In this document: one piece after another, positions 22,385-30,449 of the stretch
Layout: each line of letters opens with the position of its first letter
Position numbering within the stretch: position 1 is the first letter of the stretch
NCBI GenBank assembly: GCA_009711825.1
Contig: VEMY01000058.1
Location: 1 to 35,081, forward strand
DNA: 35,081 bases
Direction of reading: 5' to 3'
Origin: Bacillota bacterium
GTDB taxonomy: Bacteria; Bacillota; Proteinivoracia; UBA4975; VEMY01
Position numbers and translations under genes: made by a program
The notes under the pieces: generated by a model
Seen by the model: the letters and a program-made list of their open reading frames with translations, nothing else
Told to the model about the DNA's origin: nothing
Databases searched by the model: none

Positions 22385-22413
22385 TTTACATGTTTTTAAA
22401 TCAATGTTATACT
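22385..22413 (+). promoter_or_regulatory. promoter of the pyr operon
   Basis: TTTACA (22385-22390), a 17-bp spacer and TATACT (22408-22413). Transcription would begin near 22420, at the base of the first PyrR-binding hairpin. Confidence 0.85.
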
Positions 22414-22421
22414 TTAAAAAA

Positions 22422-22515
22422 CCTTTAAAGACAGTCCTGTGAGGCTGGCAAGGGTCACAATTTAGGATATTTGTGTACACAAGCCTTGGCCCCTCACAGG
22501 AGCCAAGGCTTTTTT
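22422..22515 (+). promoter_or_regulatory. PyrR-type attenuator 1 (binding hairpin plus terminator)
   Basis: AGTCCTGTGAGGCT (22433-22446) matches the PyrR binding consensus ARUCCNGNGAGGYU and lies in a hairpin closed by CCTT/AAGG (22422-22453). The terminator stem is AAGCCTTGGC (22481-22490) with its complement (22502-22511), then T run to 22515. Its loop (CCTCACAGGA) is the exact complement of TCCTGTGAGG in the binding hairpin, so the two can pair as an antiterminator. In the known mechanism, UMP-bound PyrR stabilises the binding hairpin and lets the terminator form. Confidence 0.93.
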
Positions 22516-22520
22516 GAGCG

Positions 22521-22614
22521 CCTTTAAAGACAGTCCTGCGAGGCTGACAAGGTGTCCGTGCAAAGGCTTGTTATTTGTGCGCATATCCGGTCTCCAGGCG
22601 AGACCGGTTTTTTT
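22521..22614 (+). promoter_or_regulatory. PyrR-type attenuator 2 (binding hairpin plus terminator)
   Basis: AGTCCTGCGAGGCT (22532-22545), again in CCTT...AAGG context, matches the PyrR consensus. The terminator is CCGGTCTC (22587-22594) paired with GAGACCGG (22600-22607), then seven T. It lies just before pyrB, so it is a second checkpoint. The antiterminator partner is less obvious than in attenuator 1. Confidence 0.9.
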
Positions 22615-22633
22615 ATTGAAAAGGGGGATGACG

Positions 22634-23539
22634 ATGGATAAGCACCTGTTGGCACTAGAAGACCTGAGCAGAGAACAATTGTGGACACTACTACATCGCG
22701 CCAACGAGTATCGCGAGCGCCTGGACCGGGGCGAGAAGGACGGCCGGGAATTGGCGGGTTGGACAGTGGCAAACATGTTTTTTGAAAACAGCACCCGCAC
22801 CCGCATGTCCTTTGAGCTGGCGGCCAAATACCTGGGCGCCCACGTGATTAACTTCAGCCAACAGGGTTCCAGCCTCGCCAAGGGTGAAAGTCTGCTAGAT
22901 ACGGCCCAGAACATCGAGGCGATGGCTGTGGACTGCATGGTCATCCGTCACGGCACCTCCGGCGCGGTCCGGTTTGTGGCCGAGAATACCCGGGCTAGCG
23001 TCGTCAACGCCGGTGAGGGCCGCCATGAGCATCCCACCCAGGGCCTGTTGGACATTCTCACCATCTGGCGGCATAAGCAACAGGTGGAAGGATTGAAGGT
23101 GGTAATCGTCGGCGATGTCCTCCATAGCCGGGTTGCCCGCTCCAACATCCAGGGTCTGACCAAGCTGGGGGCGAAGGTGACGGTCTGCGCGCCGGCCACT
23201 CTGTTGCCTGACTCAGGCGACTGGCAGGTGGAGACAGAAACCGACCTAAACGCCGCCCTCGATAGTGCCGATGTGGTCAATGTCCTCCGTCTGCAACTGG
23301 AACGTCAGCAACAGGGATTGTTCCCTTCGGCCAAAGAATACTTCAAGTTTTGGGGCGTGGATCAAAAACATTTGCAAAAAGACATGTTGCTCCTGCACCC
23401 AGGACCGATGAACCGGGGACTGGAGATTAGTCATCAAGCGGCCGATGGTCCCAACTCAGTAATTCTGGACCAGGTCACCAACGGCGTGGCGGTAAGAATG
23501 GCAGTGTTGAGCATACTAAAAGAAAGGGGCGGTAACTGA
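22634..23539 (+). CDS. pyrB: aspartate carbamoyltransferase catalytic subunit
   Basis: Joins carbamoyl phosphate and aspartate in the first committed step of UMP synthesis. The 301-residue protein shows the carbamoyl-phosphate loop FENSTRTRMSFE (S53-R57), HPTQGLLD for substrate binding, and HPGPMNRGLEI for aspartate. Start set at ATG 22634, with AAGGGGG six bases upstream; ATG 22628 has no room for it. The length is usual for PyrB, and no regulatory pyrI follows. It is the first gene after two PyrR attenuators, and its stop overlaps pyrC by one base. Confidence 0.97.
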   Translation: MDKHLLALEDLSREQLWTLLHRANEYRERLDRGEKDGRELAGWTVANMFFENSTRTRMSFELAAKYLGAHVINFSQQGSSLAKGESLLDTAQNIEAMAVDCMVIRHGTSGAVRFVAENTRASVVNAGEGRHEHPTQGLLDILTIWRHKQQVEGLKVVIVGDVLHSRVARSNIQGLTKLGAKVTVCAPATLLPDSGDWQVETETDLNAALDSADVVNVLRLQLERQQQGLFPSAKEYFKFWGVDQKHLQKDMLLLHPGPMNRGLEISHQAADGPNSVILDQVTNGVAVRMAVLSILKERGGN

Positions 23540-24855
23540 TGGAACTGGTACTGAAAAATGGCAAGATAGTTGACGGTGGCACAATTCGGGAGGCAGATGT
23601 TTGGATTCGCGATGGTAAAATTGCCGAGATTGGCACAGATTTGGTGCGCCCGGGGAAAACGTTGGATATGGGTGGCAAGCTGATTCTGCCCGGACTCTTG
23701 GATATGCATGTCCATCTGCGGGAGCCAGGCCAGGAGGGTAAAGAAACAATTGCTTCCGGCACTGCTGCTGCAGCCAAGGGCGGCTTCACCACCGTCTGCG
23801 CCATGCCCAATACAGACCCGGTGGTCGATAATCCGCTGTTGGTGGAACTAATTGCCACCCGGGCCAAGAACGAAGGTCTGGTGCGGGTGCTGCCGGTGGG
23901 TGCGATCACCAAAGGACAGCAAGGCAAAGAAATTGCCGAACTGGGCCTGATGCACCAAGCTGGCGCCATTGGCTTCAGTGACGACGGTGGCTGGGTACAG
24001 GATTCCGGCGTCTCCTATAACGCCATGTGCTACGCTGCCCAGTGGGATTTACTAATCATCAGTCACCCTGAAGACGTTTCCTTGGTCGCCGGTGGCGTGA
24101 TGAACGCCGGCCCCCTGGCCGACAAGCTCGGTCTTGCCGGCGCCGACCCGGTGGCGGAAGTGGCCGCGGTGGAGCGGGATATCGCGCTGGCCGAAGCCAG
24201 CAACTGCCGGCTGCACCTCACCCACCTCAGCGTTCGTGGCGCTGTTGAGGCGGTGCGTCGGGCCAAGGCCCGGGGTGTCAGAGTCACCGCCGATGTTACC
24301 CCCCATCATTTAATGCTCACTGAGACTGCCTGTGATAATTACAACACCCTGGCCCGGGTCAACCCGCCCCTGCGGACCGAAGCCGACCGGGAAGCATTGC
24401 TGGCCGGGCTGTTGGATGGCACAATCGATGCCATCGCCACTGACCACGCTCCCCACAAACAAACCGAAAAATTTACAACTTTTGATGACTCCCCCCCAGG
24501 CATCGTCGGCCTGGAAACCGCCTGGGGCCTGCTCTATGCCCAGCTGGTGGAGAGCGGTCGCATGAGTCTGGCAACCTTGGTAGAGAAGTTTACCGCCGGA
24601 CCGCGTCGGGTCCTGGGCCTGGAGAATCTCTCCATAGCCGTTGGCCAGTCCGCAGATATTACTGCAATCGACCCGGCAGCGCGGGCGGAAGTCGACCCGC
24701 AAACGTTTGTCGGCAAGGGCGTAAACACCCCCTTTGCCGGGTGGAAAATGTCCGGCCTGCCTGCAATGACCATGGTAGGAGGCGAAATTGTGATGTTGAA
24801 CGGTGAAGTAGGCAATGTCACAGTGCCCGTGGAAGCGAGGGCACAGGTTGGATGA
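23539..24855 (+). CDS. pyrC: dihydroorotase
   Basis: Cyclises carbamoyl-aspartate to dihydroorotate. The 438-residue protein is of the long class I type. Metal-binding DMHVHLREPG (H57, H59) is near the N-terminus, NTDPVVD follows, and TDHAPH near residue 304 holds a further catalytic Asp and His. The AKGGFTTVCAMPNT segment is typical of the family. The start overlaps the pyrB TGA (TGATG). Its last bases overlap the pyrK start by four bases, so synthesis is coupled along the operon. No odd residues noticed. Confidence 0.96.
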   Translation: MELVLKNGKIVDGGTIREADVWIRDGKIAEIGTDLVRPGKTLDMGGKLILPGLLDMHVHLREPGQEGKETIASGTAAAAKGGFTTVCAMPNTDPVVDNPLLVELIATRAKNEGLVRVLPVGAITKGQQGKEIAELGLMHQAGAIGFSDDGGWVQDSGVSYNAMCYAAQWDLLIISHPEDVSLVAGGVMNAGPLADKLGLAGADPVAEVAAVERDIALAEASNCRLHLTHLSVRGAVEAVRRAKARGVRVTADVTPHHLMLTETACDNYNTLARVNPPLRTEADREALLAGLLDGTIDAIATDHAPHKQTEKFTTFDDSPPGIVGLETAWGLLYAQLVESGRMSLATLVEKFTAGPRRVLGLENLSIAVGQSADITAIDPAARAEVDPQTFVGKGVNTPFAGWKMSGLPAMTMVGGEIVMLNGEVGNVTVPVEARAQVG

Positions 24856-25589
24856 AACCGATAGATGCACGGGCTGTAGTGCAGGTCAACGACCTGCTTA
24901 CGGCCCGTATTTACAGAATGGAGTTGTCCTGTCCTGGTATCGCCGCTGACGTTAGCCCCGGACAGTTTGTGCATGTACAGGTGCCGGGGTACAGTCTGCG
25001 CCGTCCCTTTACTGTCGCCGGCGCTGACAAGGGTTGCATAGAAGTAATCTACCGTGCCCAGGGCGCGGGCACCAGGACCCTGACCCAATTGCAGCCCGGC
25101 GATGAAATCCAGGTCCTGGGCCCTCTGGGGCGAGGATTTGAGCAACCCCGGGGCCCGGCGCTGCTTCTAGGCGGCGGCATTGGCACCGCAGCGCTCCTGC
25201 TCTTGGCCCGTCGTCTTGAACATAGCACCTTGGTGATGGGCGGCCGGAACGCGGACGAATTGTGGCTGGATAAGTTGCCGCTGCCGGCGGGAACCCAAGT
25301 GCACTATGTCACAGACGACGGCAGTCGCGGCCAGCAGGGCACAGTGCTCACGGTGGGTGCCAGCCTACTTGCCCCGGATATGTGGGTCGGTGCCTGTGGT
25401 CCACGGCCGATGCTGAGGGCCGTGCAGACCATCCTTCATGAGCTAGACATTCCCGGCCAGTTTGCCCTGGAAGAGCGGATGGCCTGCGGCATGGGCGCCT
25501 GCATGGGCTGCACCTGCACTATCGCCGCTGGCCCGGCCCTGGTCTGTAAGGACGGGCCGGTGTTCGCTGCCCAGGAGGTGAAGTTTTGA
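24852..25589 (+). CDS. pyrK: dihydroorotate dehydrogenase electron-transfer subunit (FAD, 2Fe-2S)
   Basis: Passes electrons from PyrD to NAD+. The 245-residue protein has the ferredoxin-reductase layout. The FAD region has RRPFTVAG near residue 50, and GGGIGTAALLLLARR near 110 is the nucleotide-binding segment. The C-terminal iron-sulfur cluster has C212, C217, C220 and C232 in ACGMGACMGC...C form; C222 is an additional cysteine in this stretch. This marks PyrD as class 1B, which is NAD-dependent. The gene starts within the end of pyrC and its stop TGA overlaps the pyrD ATG. Length is usual. Confidence 0.95.
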   Translation: MKPIDARAVVQVNDLLTARIYRMELSCPGIAADVSPGQFVHVQVPGYSLRRPFTVAGADKGCIEVIYRAQGAGTRTLTQLQPGDEIQVLGPLGRGFEQPRGPALLLGGGIGTAALLLLARRLEHSTLVMGGRNADELWLDKLPLPAGTQVHYVTDDGSRGQQGTVLTVGASLLAPDMWVGACGPRPMLRAVQTILHELDIPGQFALEERMACGMGACMGCTCTIAAGPALVCKDGPVFAAQEVKF

Positions 25590-26506
25590 TGTTACAGACA
25601 GATCTGGGCTTCGCGCGTTTGAACAATCCAATCATGCCGGCTTCCGGCTGTTTCGGCTGGGGCCGGGAATATATCGAACTGTTTGACCTGAAAACTCTTG
25701 GCGCTGTGGTTACCAAAGCCACCACATATCTGCCCCGGGAGGGCAATGCCACCCCGCGGGTGGCGGAAGCACCGGCAGGAATGCTCAATGCCATCGGGCT
25801 GCAAAACGCTGGTTTGCACGCAGTGGTGAAGACTGATTTGCCTTGGCTGCTGGAGCAGAAGCTGCCGGTGCTGGTCAATGTGGCCGGCAGCACTGTTGAG
25901 GAATATGTGCAGGTGGCGGCCGGTCTGGCAGAATTTCCGCTCTTGGGCTTGGAGCTCAACCTCTCCTGCCCCAATGTCCGGGAAGGGGGCATCGCCTTTG
26001 GCCTCCAGGCCGAAAGCGTGCACCGGGTTGTCCAGGCGGTGAAGGCCGAATGTCAGCTGCCGCTGGTGGTCAAGCTCAGTCCTAATGTTACGGAAATCAC
26101 TGAGCTGGCCGTGGCCGCCGCCGAAGCTGGCGCCAGCGCTCTGACCGTGATCAACACTCTGCGGGGAATGGCCATCGACATCGAGCACAGGCGACCGCTT
26201 TTGGCCAATACCTTTGGCGGTCTCTCGGGGCCGGCGATCAAGCCGGTGGCCCTGGCCATGGTCTGGCAGGTGGCTTCTGCCGTGGATATTCCCGTAATTG
26301 GTTGCGGCGGAATCTCCCGGGTGGAGGACGTGGTGGAATTTCTGATGGCCGGCGCCAGCGCCGTCCAGGTTGGCAGTGCTAGCTTCTCCGAGCCATTGCT
26401 GCTGCCGCGGCTGGTCTGGGAGTTGGAGGCCTGGCTGCAGGAACATCAAACTTCTGTAACAGAGCTTGTGGGCGCTGCCCAGCGGAAGGATGAGATAAAT
26501 GACTAA
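25589..26506 (+). CDS. pyrD: dihydroorotate dehydrogenase, class 1B catalytic subunit
   Basis: Oxidises dihydroorotate to orotate with FMN. The 305-residue TIM barrel has catalytic Cys127 in LNLSCPNV, where class 1 enzymes use Cys, and Lys43 in VVTKATT. FMN-binding segments are VIGCGGI and GASAVQVGSA. The start at ATG 25589 has AGGAGGTG eight bases upstream; the TTG at 25586 is adjacent but less suitable. It partners with PyrK to form the heterotetramer that reduces NAD+. The downstream pyrF start overlaps its end by eight bases. Confidence 0.96.
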   Translation: MLQTDLGFARLNNPIMPASGCFGWGREYIELFDLKTLGAVVTKATTYLPREGNATPRVAEAPAGMLNAIGLQNAGLHAVVKTDLPWLLEQKLPVLVNVAGSTVEEYVQVAAGLAEFPLLGLELNLSCPNVREGGIAFGLQAESVHRVVQAVKAECQLPLVVKLSPNVTEITELAVAAAEAGASALTVINTLRGMAIDIEHRRPLLANTFGGLSGPAIKPVALAMVWQVASAVDIPVIGCGGISRVEDVVEFLMAGASAVQVGSASFSEPLLLPRLVWELEAWLQEHQTSVTELVGAAQRKDEIND

Positions 26507-27176
26507 GCTGATTGTTGCTTTGGACACCCATGATGCGGGAGTTGCCCGCTCCTGGGTGCAAAAGGCAGGGGAACGGGTCAACTTCTACAAGGTCGGCCTG
26601 GAACTCTTCAGTTCCGCGGGCCCGGATTTCGTGCGCTGGTTGAAGAATGAAGGAAAGCATGTATTTTTGGATCTGAAATTTCATGACATCCCCAACACTG
26701 CCTCCCGGGCAGTGGCAGCAGCCCGGCGCCTGGAAGTGGACCTTTGCACCGTCCATGCCGCCGGCGGCGCGGATATGCTCCGAGCATGCCAGGCCGAGGC
26801 AGGTTCGGTGAAGCTCCTGGCAGTGACTGTGCTCACCAGCCTGACCGAAGAGCGCCTGCAACAGGTGGGTGTCAACCGGTCGTTACCCGTCCAGGTTGCG
26901 GAGCTCGCCCAACTTGCCCACAGCCAGGGAATTGCCGGCGTAATTTGTGCGCCCCCGGATTTGGCTCAGTTGCAAGCCCTGCCGGCAGAGTTCCTGCGAG
27001 TCACCCCGGGTATTCGCCCGGCGGGTAGCGACAGTGGCGACCAGAAGCGGATAATGACCCCGGCCCAGGCGGTCCGGGCGGGCGCTAGCCATATCGTGGT
27101 CGGGCGACCGATCACCGCCGCGCCGGACCCGGTGGCCGCGGCAGAACAAATCCTTGCGGAATTGGAGGCGGTTTAG
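26499..27176 (+). CDS. pyrF: orotidine 5'-phosphate decarboxylase
   Basis: Decarboxylates OMP to UMP, the last step of the pathway. The 225-residue protein carries the catalytic tetrad region FLDLKFHDIPNT (D58, K60, D63) and the phosphate-binding loop VGRPITAAPDP near residue 205. GIRPAGSDSGDQKRIMTPAQA matches the conserved loop. It begins inside the end of pyrD and overlaps the next start by one base. No abnormal residues are seen. Confidence 0.96.
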   Translation: MTKLIVALDTHDAGVARSWVQKAGERVNFYKVGLELFSSAGPDFVRWLKNEGKHVFLDLKFHDIPNTASRAVAAARRLEVDLCTVHAAGGADMLRACQAEAGSVKLLAVTVLTSLTEERLQQVGVNRSLPVQVAELAQLAHSQGIAGVICAPPDLAQLQALPAEFLRVTPGIRPAGSDSGDQKRIMTPAQAVRAGASHIVVGRPITAAPDPVAAAEQILAELEAV

Positions 27177-27739
27177 TGAGTACGGTAGAAAAAATCTTCA
27201 TTGAAACAGGAGCTATTCAGAAAGGACATTTCACCCTGAGTTCCGGCCTGCACAGCGATACTTACCTGCAATGCGCATTGGTCTTGCAATACCCGGATAA
27301 AGCTGAGCAGCTCAGCAGTCTGATGGCGGAGAAACTAAAAGATCAAAAGGTGGACACAGTGATTGGCCCGGCCATGGGTGGCATCACTTGGGCCTACCAG
27401 CTGGGTCACGCCCTAGGCTGCAGGGCAATCTTCAGCGAACGGGTGGAGGATGTTATGACTTTGCGGCGTGGTTTTGCGGTCACTCCCGGTGAACGGGTGC
27501 TGGTGGCAGAGGATGTATCCACCACTGGCGGCTCGGCCATGGAGGTGGTGCGCATGCTCCAGGGTATGCGGGCGGAAGTTATGGGGGTGGCATTGATAGT
27601 GGACCGCACCAATGGTAAGCTGGACTTCGGTGTACCCTACCATGCGCTCTATAACCTCCAACCCCAGGTTTGGGAGCCGCAAACATGTCCCTTGTGCCAA
27701 CAGGGAGTGCCGGTGAACAAGCCGGGCAGCAGAAAATAA
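27176..27739 (+). CDS. pyrE: orotate phosphoribosyltransferase
   Basis: Forms OMP from orotate and PRPP. The 187-residue protein has the PRPP-binding motif VLVAEDVSTTGGS (residues 108-120) and the FTLSSGLHSDTYLQ region that binds orotate. A GTG start overlaps the pyrF stop, with GGAGGCGG upstream. A C-terminal segment CPLCQQG holds a CxxC pair. Length is slightly short relative to E. coli PyrE but typical of the Gram-positive branch. It closes the operon at a hairpin. Confidence 0.96.
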   Translation: MSTVEKIFIETGAIQKGHFTLSSGLHSDTYLQCALVLQYPDKAEQLSSLMAEKLKDQKVDTVIGPAMGGITWAYQLGHALGCRAIFSERVEDVMTLRRGFAVTPGERVLVAEDVSTTGGSAMEVVRMLQGMRAEVMGVALIVDRTNGKLDFGVPYHALYNLQPQVWEPQTCPLCQQGVPVNKPGSRK

Positions 27740-27766
27740 TCAGTCGGCAATTGCCGGCTGATTATT
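27735..27766 (+). terminator. hairpin ending the pyr operon
   Basis: AATAATCAGTCGGCAA (27735-27750) and TTGCCGGCTGATTATT (27751-27766) form a near-perfect 32-bp palindrome with one G-T pair. The tail is TCATTT, so the T run is modest. The left arm includes the pyrE stop. Confidence 0.7.
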
Positions 27767-27858
27767 CATTTCGCAGGATTAATTGCACTAGATGTCGAAA
27801 TACATTGCATATAATTCTATTGGACTAATTTTAGCTAATGCGGAAAGAAGAGAATGCT

Positions 27859-28980
27859 ATGATTAACGTGGCTGCTGTTACCACTGCTCGGCAACGTCGC
27901 CAGTTTGTCGACCTGCCCTGGCGCCTGTACAAAGACGACCCCAATTGGGTGCCACCCCTGCGCTTCGATATGATAAACACCCTCAATCCCAAGCACAACG
28001 CGCTCTTGAATCTGGGCCCCTGGTGCTATTTTTTGGCCTACAAAGGTAAGCGCCCGGTGGGGCGTGTCGGTTGCGGCCTGGATCGGCGCCTGAACGAAGC
28101 CAAGGGCGTAGAAGCTGGCTACATAACCCTGTTTGAATGCGAAAAGGACTATCAGGTGGCGGAGGCGCTGTTGGACGCTGCTGTTGGGTTTGTGCGCCGC
28201 CATGGCGCCACTGTTGTCACCGGTCCCCAGTCCCCTAGCAACGGCGACGACTACCGGGGCATGCTAATCAAGGGGTTTGACACCCCGCCCACCTTCCTCA
28301 GCAGCTATAACCCGGAATGGTATCCTGAATTTTTCGAGCGCTATGGTTTTACAAAGCAGTTTGATCGCAATGCCTACTGGTGCGACGCCACCCAGCCCAT
28401 TCCTGAGCGCATGGTCCGGGGAGTAGATATCGCCGAGCGGCGGTATAAGTTTCGCTTGCGCACCGCCGATTTGAAAAATATCGAAAAGGAAATCCAGGTG
28501 TTCAAGCATATAAGTGACAATTCAATGCCTGAGGATTGGCCGGACATGATTCCCCCCAGCGAGGACGAAGTGCGGGCCGAGGTGAACAAACTCAAATTCC
28601 TGGCCATCTCCGACCTGATTCTAATTGCCGAAGATTACGAGGGAACGCCGATAGGCATGTCCATTGCCTTGCCGGATTACAACCAGGTGCTCAAGCGGAT
28701 GAATGGCCGGCTCTTTCCCTTGGGCTGGTGGCATTTCCTGCGCGCCCGCAAGCAGATTGATGTTGCCCGTCTGTTCGTAATCATGGTTGTGCCCGAATAT
28801 CATCGCAAAGGTGTTTCTGCTGCCTTGTATTTGCGTAGCATGGAAGCCGCTCATCGTCTGGGCTTTCGGGGCGGCGACGGCTCCAGCATCCACGAATTCA
28901 ACATCGCCATGAACCGCGATGCCCAAGGCGCCGGTGGCGTGCTCTACAAAGTCTTCCGCATCTACCAACTGCCCATTTAG
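27859..28980 (+). CDS. GNAT-like acyltransferase family protein
   Basis: The start at ATG 27859 suits AAGAAGAG seven bases upstream; an in-frame ATG at 27838 lacks a site. The 373-residue protein opens with a family-typical MINVAAVTTARQRRQFVDLP and WRLYKDDPNWVPPL. The C-terminal part has a GNAT acetyl-CoA motif, VVPEYHRKGVSAAL. The N-terminal half seems to be a second, degenerate GNAT-like fold. Substrate unknown. A TATAAT (27810-27815) lies just upstream. The stop codon TAG falls in a repeat-like sequence (GCCCATTTAGGGACGA). It is separated from the CCA-adding gene only by a repeat. Confidence 0.8.
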   Translation: MINVAAVTTARQRRQFVDLPWRLYKDDPNWVPPLRFDMINTLNPKHNALLNLGPWCYFLAYKGKRPVGRVGCGLDRRLNEAKGVEAGYITLFECEKDYQVAEALLDAAVGFVRRHGATVVTGPQSPSNGDDYRGMLIKGFDTPPTFLSSYNPEWYPEFFERYGFTKQFDRNAYWCDATQPIPERMVRGVDIAERRYKFRLRTADLKNIEKEIQVFKHISDNSMPEDWPDMIPPSEDEVRAEVNKLKFLAISDLILIAEDYEGTPIGMSIALPDYNQVLKRMNGRLFPLGWWHFLRARKQIDVARLFVIMVVPEYHRKGVSAALYLRSMEAAHRLGFRGGDGSSIHEFNIAMNRDAQGAGGVLYKVFRIYQLPI

Positions 28981-29016
28981 GGACGATGCCCACTTGGGGA
29001 CGGTCCTTTCCTGGGC
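28971..29016 (+). repeat. 29-bp repeat copy (28988-29016) with partial copy overlapping a stop codon
   Basis: The full unit 28988-29016 keeps GCCCA at one end, GGGGACGG in the middle and TGGGC at the other. Its right half differs from the copies near 18200 and 20690. The partial copy (28971-28986, GCCCATTTAGGGACGA) contains the TAG stop of the GNAT-like gene. A small hairpin CACTTT/AAAGTG (29016-29032) follows. Confidence 0.7.
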
Positions 29017-29045
29017 ACTTTTCGTCAAAGTGAAAGGGGGCAGCC

Positions 29046-30332
29046 GTGGTGGAAATCAGGGTTTCTGGATACGTGGCTGAGGTGATTGCGGCTCTGCGTG
29101 CGGCCGGGCACGAAACATATGTGGTCGGCGGCTGCCTGCGGGATCAGCTCCTTGAACGCCCGCCCCGGGACTGGGATTTGGCAACGGCAGCGCCGGTGGC
29201 AGAATTGAAGGAGCTGCTGGCTGAGTTTAAGGTCGTTCCCACCGGGCTGAAATTCGGCACGGTTACAGTCTTGCATCCCTCAGGCCAGTTGGAAATCAGC
29301 AGCTTTCGCGCTCCTTCCTTGGCAGCTGATTTGGCGTTTCGGGACTTTACTGTCAACGCCATGGCCTGGAGCGAGGAAGCTGGGCTCTTGGACCCTTGGG
29401 GTGGATTGGCTGATTTAGAGGCACGGGTGCTGCGACTGACCGGTGGCGCCAAACGCCTGGAGGAAGATCCGCTGCGCATGCTCCGGGCGGTGCGGCTGGC
29501 TGTTGAGTTGAACTTCGCTTTGGCGTACGAAACCCGAGTGGCGCTGGGTCGCTATCGTCAACGTATCGGCGAAGTGAGCCCTGAACGCATTCGCGACGAA
29601 TTGAACAAGATATTACTCTCGCCCCGCCCTTTGCGGGGTGTGGAATATTTACGCCTTACAGGACTTTTGCGCCAGATATTGCCGGAGGTGGATGCGTGCA
29701 TTGGCTTTCAGCAGTATCATCCCGCCCACAGTGAGGATGTCTACGGCCATACGTTGCTGGCTGTGGCCCGGACGCCGGCTGACTTGGTTGTGCGCTGGGC
29801 CACTTTGCTCCACGATATTGCCAAACCCCTGACCTTCAGCCGTGATGAAAAAGGAGTCGGACATTTCTATGGCCATGAAAAGCTGGGGACGCAGATTGCC
29901 GGTAAAATTCTTCGCCGCCTGCGCTTTGATAACAAGACGATTAGCCGGGTGAAAACACTGGTGCGCAATCATATGCTGGCCATCAATTACCCAGAGATGA
30001 GGCCGGGAAGACTTTTGGCCCGAGTCGGCCGGGAAAACATTGACGCGCTGTTTGCGCTACAGCGGGCAGATATGCAGGCCACCGCTGTTGACCACAGCGT
30101 GGAAAAACTGGACGCAATGGCCGCCCGGGTGCAAGCCTTCTTTGCCCAAAATGCTCCGGTTTCCCGACATGACTTGGCCATTGACGGACGGGATTTACTT
30201 GCTGCGGGGATTCCCGAGGGACCGGAGCTGGGTAGAATCCTCGCCCAGCTTACGGAAGCTGTGCTGGACAATCCCGGGCTCAATCAGCGAGAACAATTGC
30301 TCAACATGGCGCGTGAACTGCATAAAAATTAA
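29046..30332 (+). CDS. cca: CCA tRNA nucleotidyltransferase (class II) with HD domain
   Basis: The enzyme adds or repairs the CCA end of tRNAs. The 428-residue protein has the nucleotidyltransferase signature YVVGGCLRDQLL, a DxD pair in PRDWDLAT, RDFTVNAMA, and EDPLRMLRAVR. A central HD phosphohydrolase-like domain has RWATLLHDIAKP. Starts GTG 29046 and 29049 are adjacent; the AAAGGGGGC site is close to both. Length and HD domain fit the E. coli-like or HD-containing Cca form; a related poly(A) polymerase is possible but less likely. It is followed by a hairpin overlapping the stop. Confidence 0.9.
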   Translation: MVEIRVSGYVAEVIAALRAAGHETYVVGGCLRDQLLERPPRDWDLATAAPVAELKELLAEFKVVPTGLKFGTVTVLHPSGQLEISSFRAPSLAADLAFRDFTVNAMAWSEEAGLLDPWGGLADLEARVLRLTGGAKRLEEDPLRMLRAVRLAVELNFALAYETRVALGRYRQRIGEVSPERIRDELNKILLSPRPLRGVEYLRLTGLLRQILPEVDACIGFQQYHPAHSEDVYGHTLLAVARTPADLVVRWATLLHDIAKPLTFSRDEKGVGHFYGHEKLGTQIAGKILRRLRFDNKTISRVKTLVRNHMLAINYPEMRPGRLLARVGRENIDALFALQRADMQATAVDHSVEKLDAMAARVQAFFAQNAPVSRHDLAIDGRDLLAAGIPEGPELGRILAQLTEAVLDNPGLNQREQLLNMARELHKN

Positions 30333-30355
30333 ATGCGCCGCTGGGGTGCATTTAA
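30329..30355 (+). other. hairpin overlapping the cca stop codon
   Basis: TTAAATGC (30329-30336) and GCATTTAA (30348-30355) form an 8-bp AT-rich stem. A second small stem TAAACAG/CTGTTTA follows near 30382-30399. No T tract is present. The rest of 30356-30449 shows no gene. Confidence 0.5.
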
Positions 30356-30449
30356 TCGTCTCAGCTGCTGAGGCGGAACATGTAAACAGATTGCTGTTTA
30401 TCTACGCTGATTATGGTATATTCGTAAAAAAGCATTAGTGGGGTCTATT

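Noticed and set aside
25592-26581. Long minus-strand open frame opposite pyrD
   Set aside because: Antisense shadow; pyrD is clearly real on the other strand.
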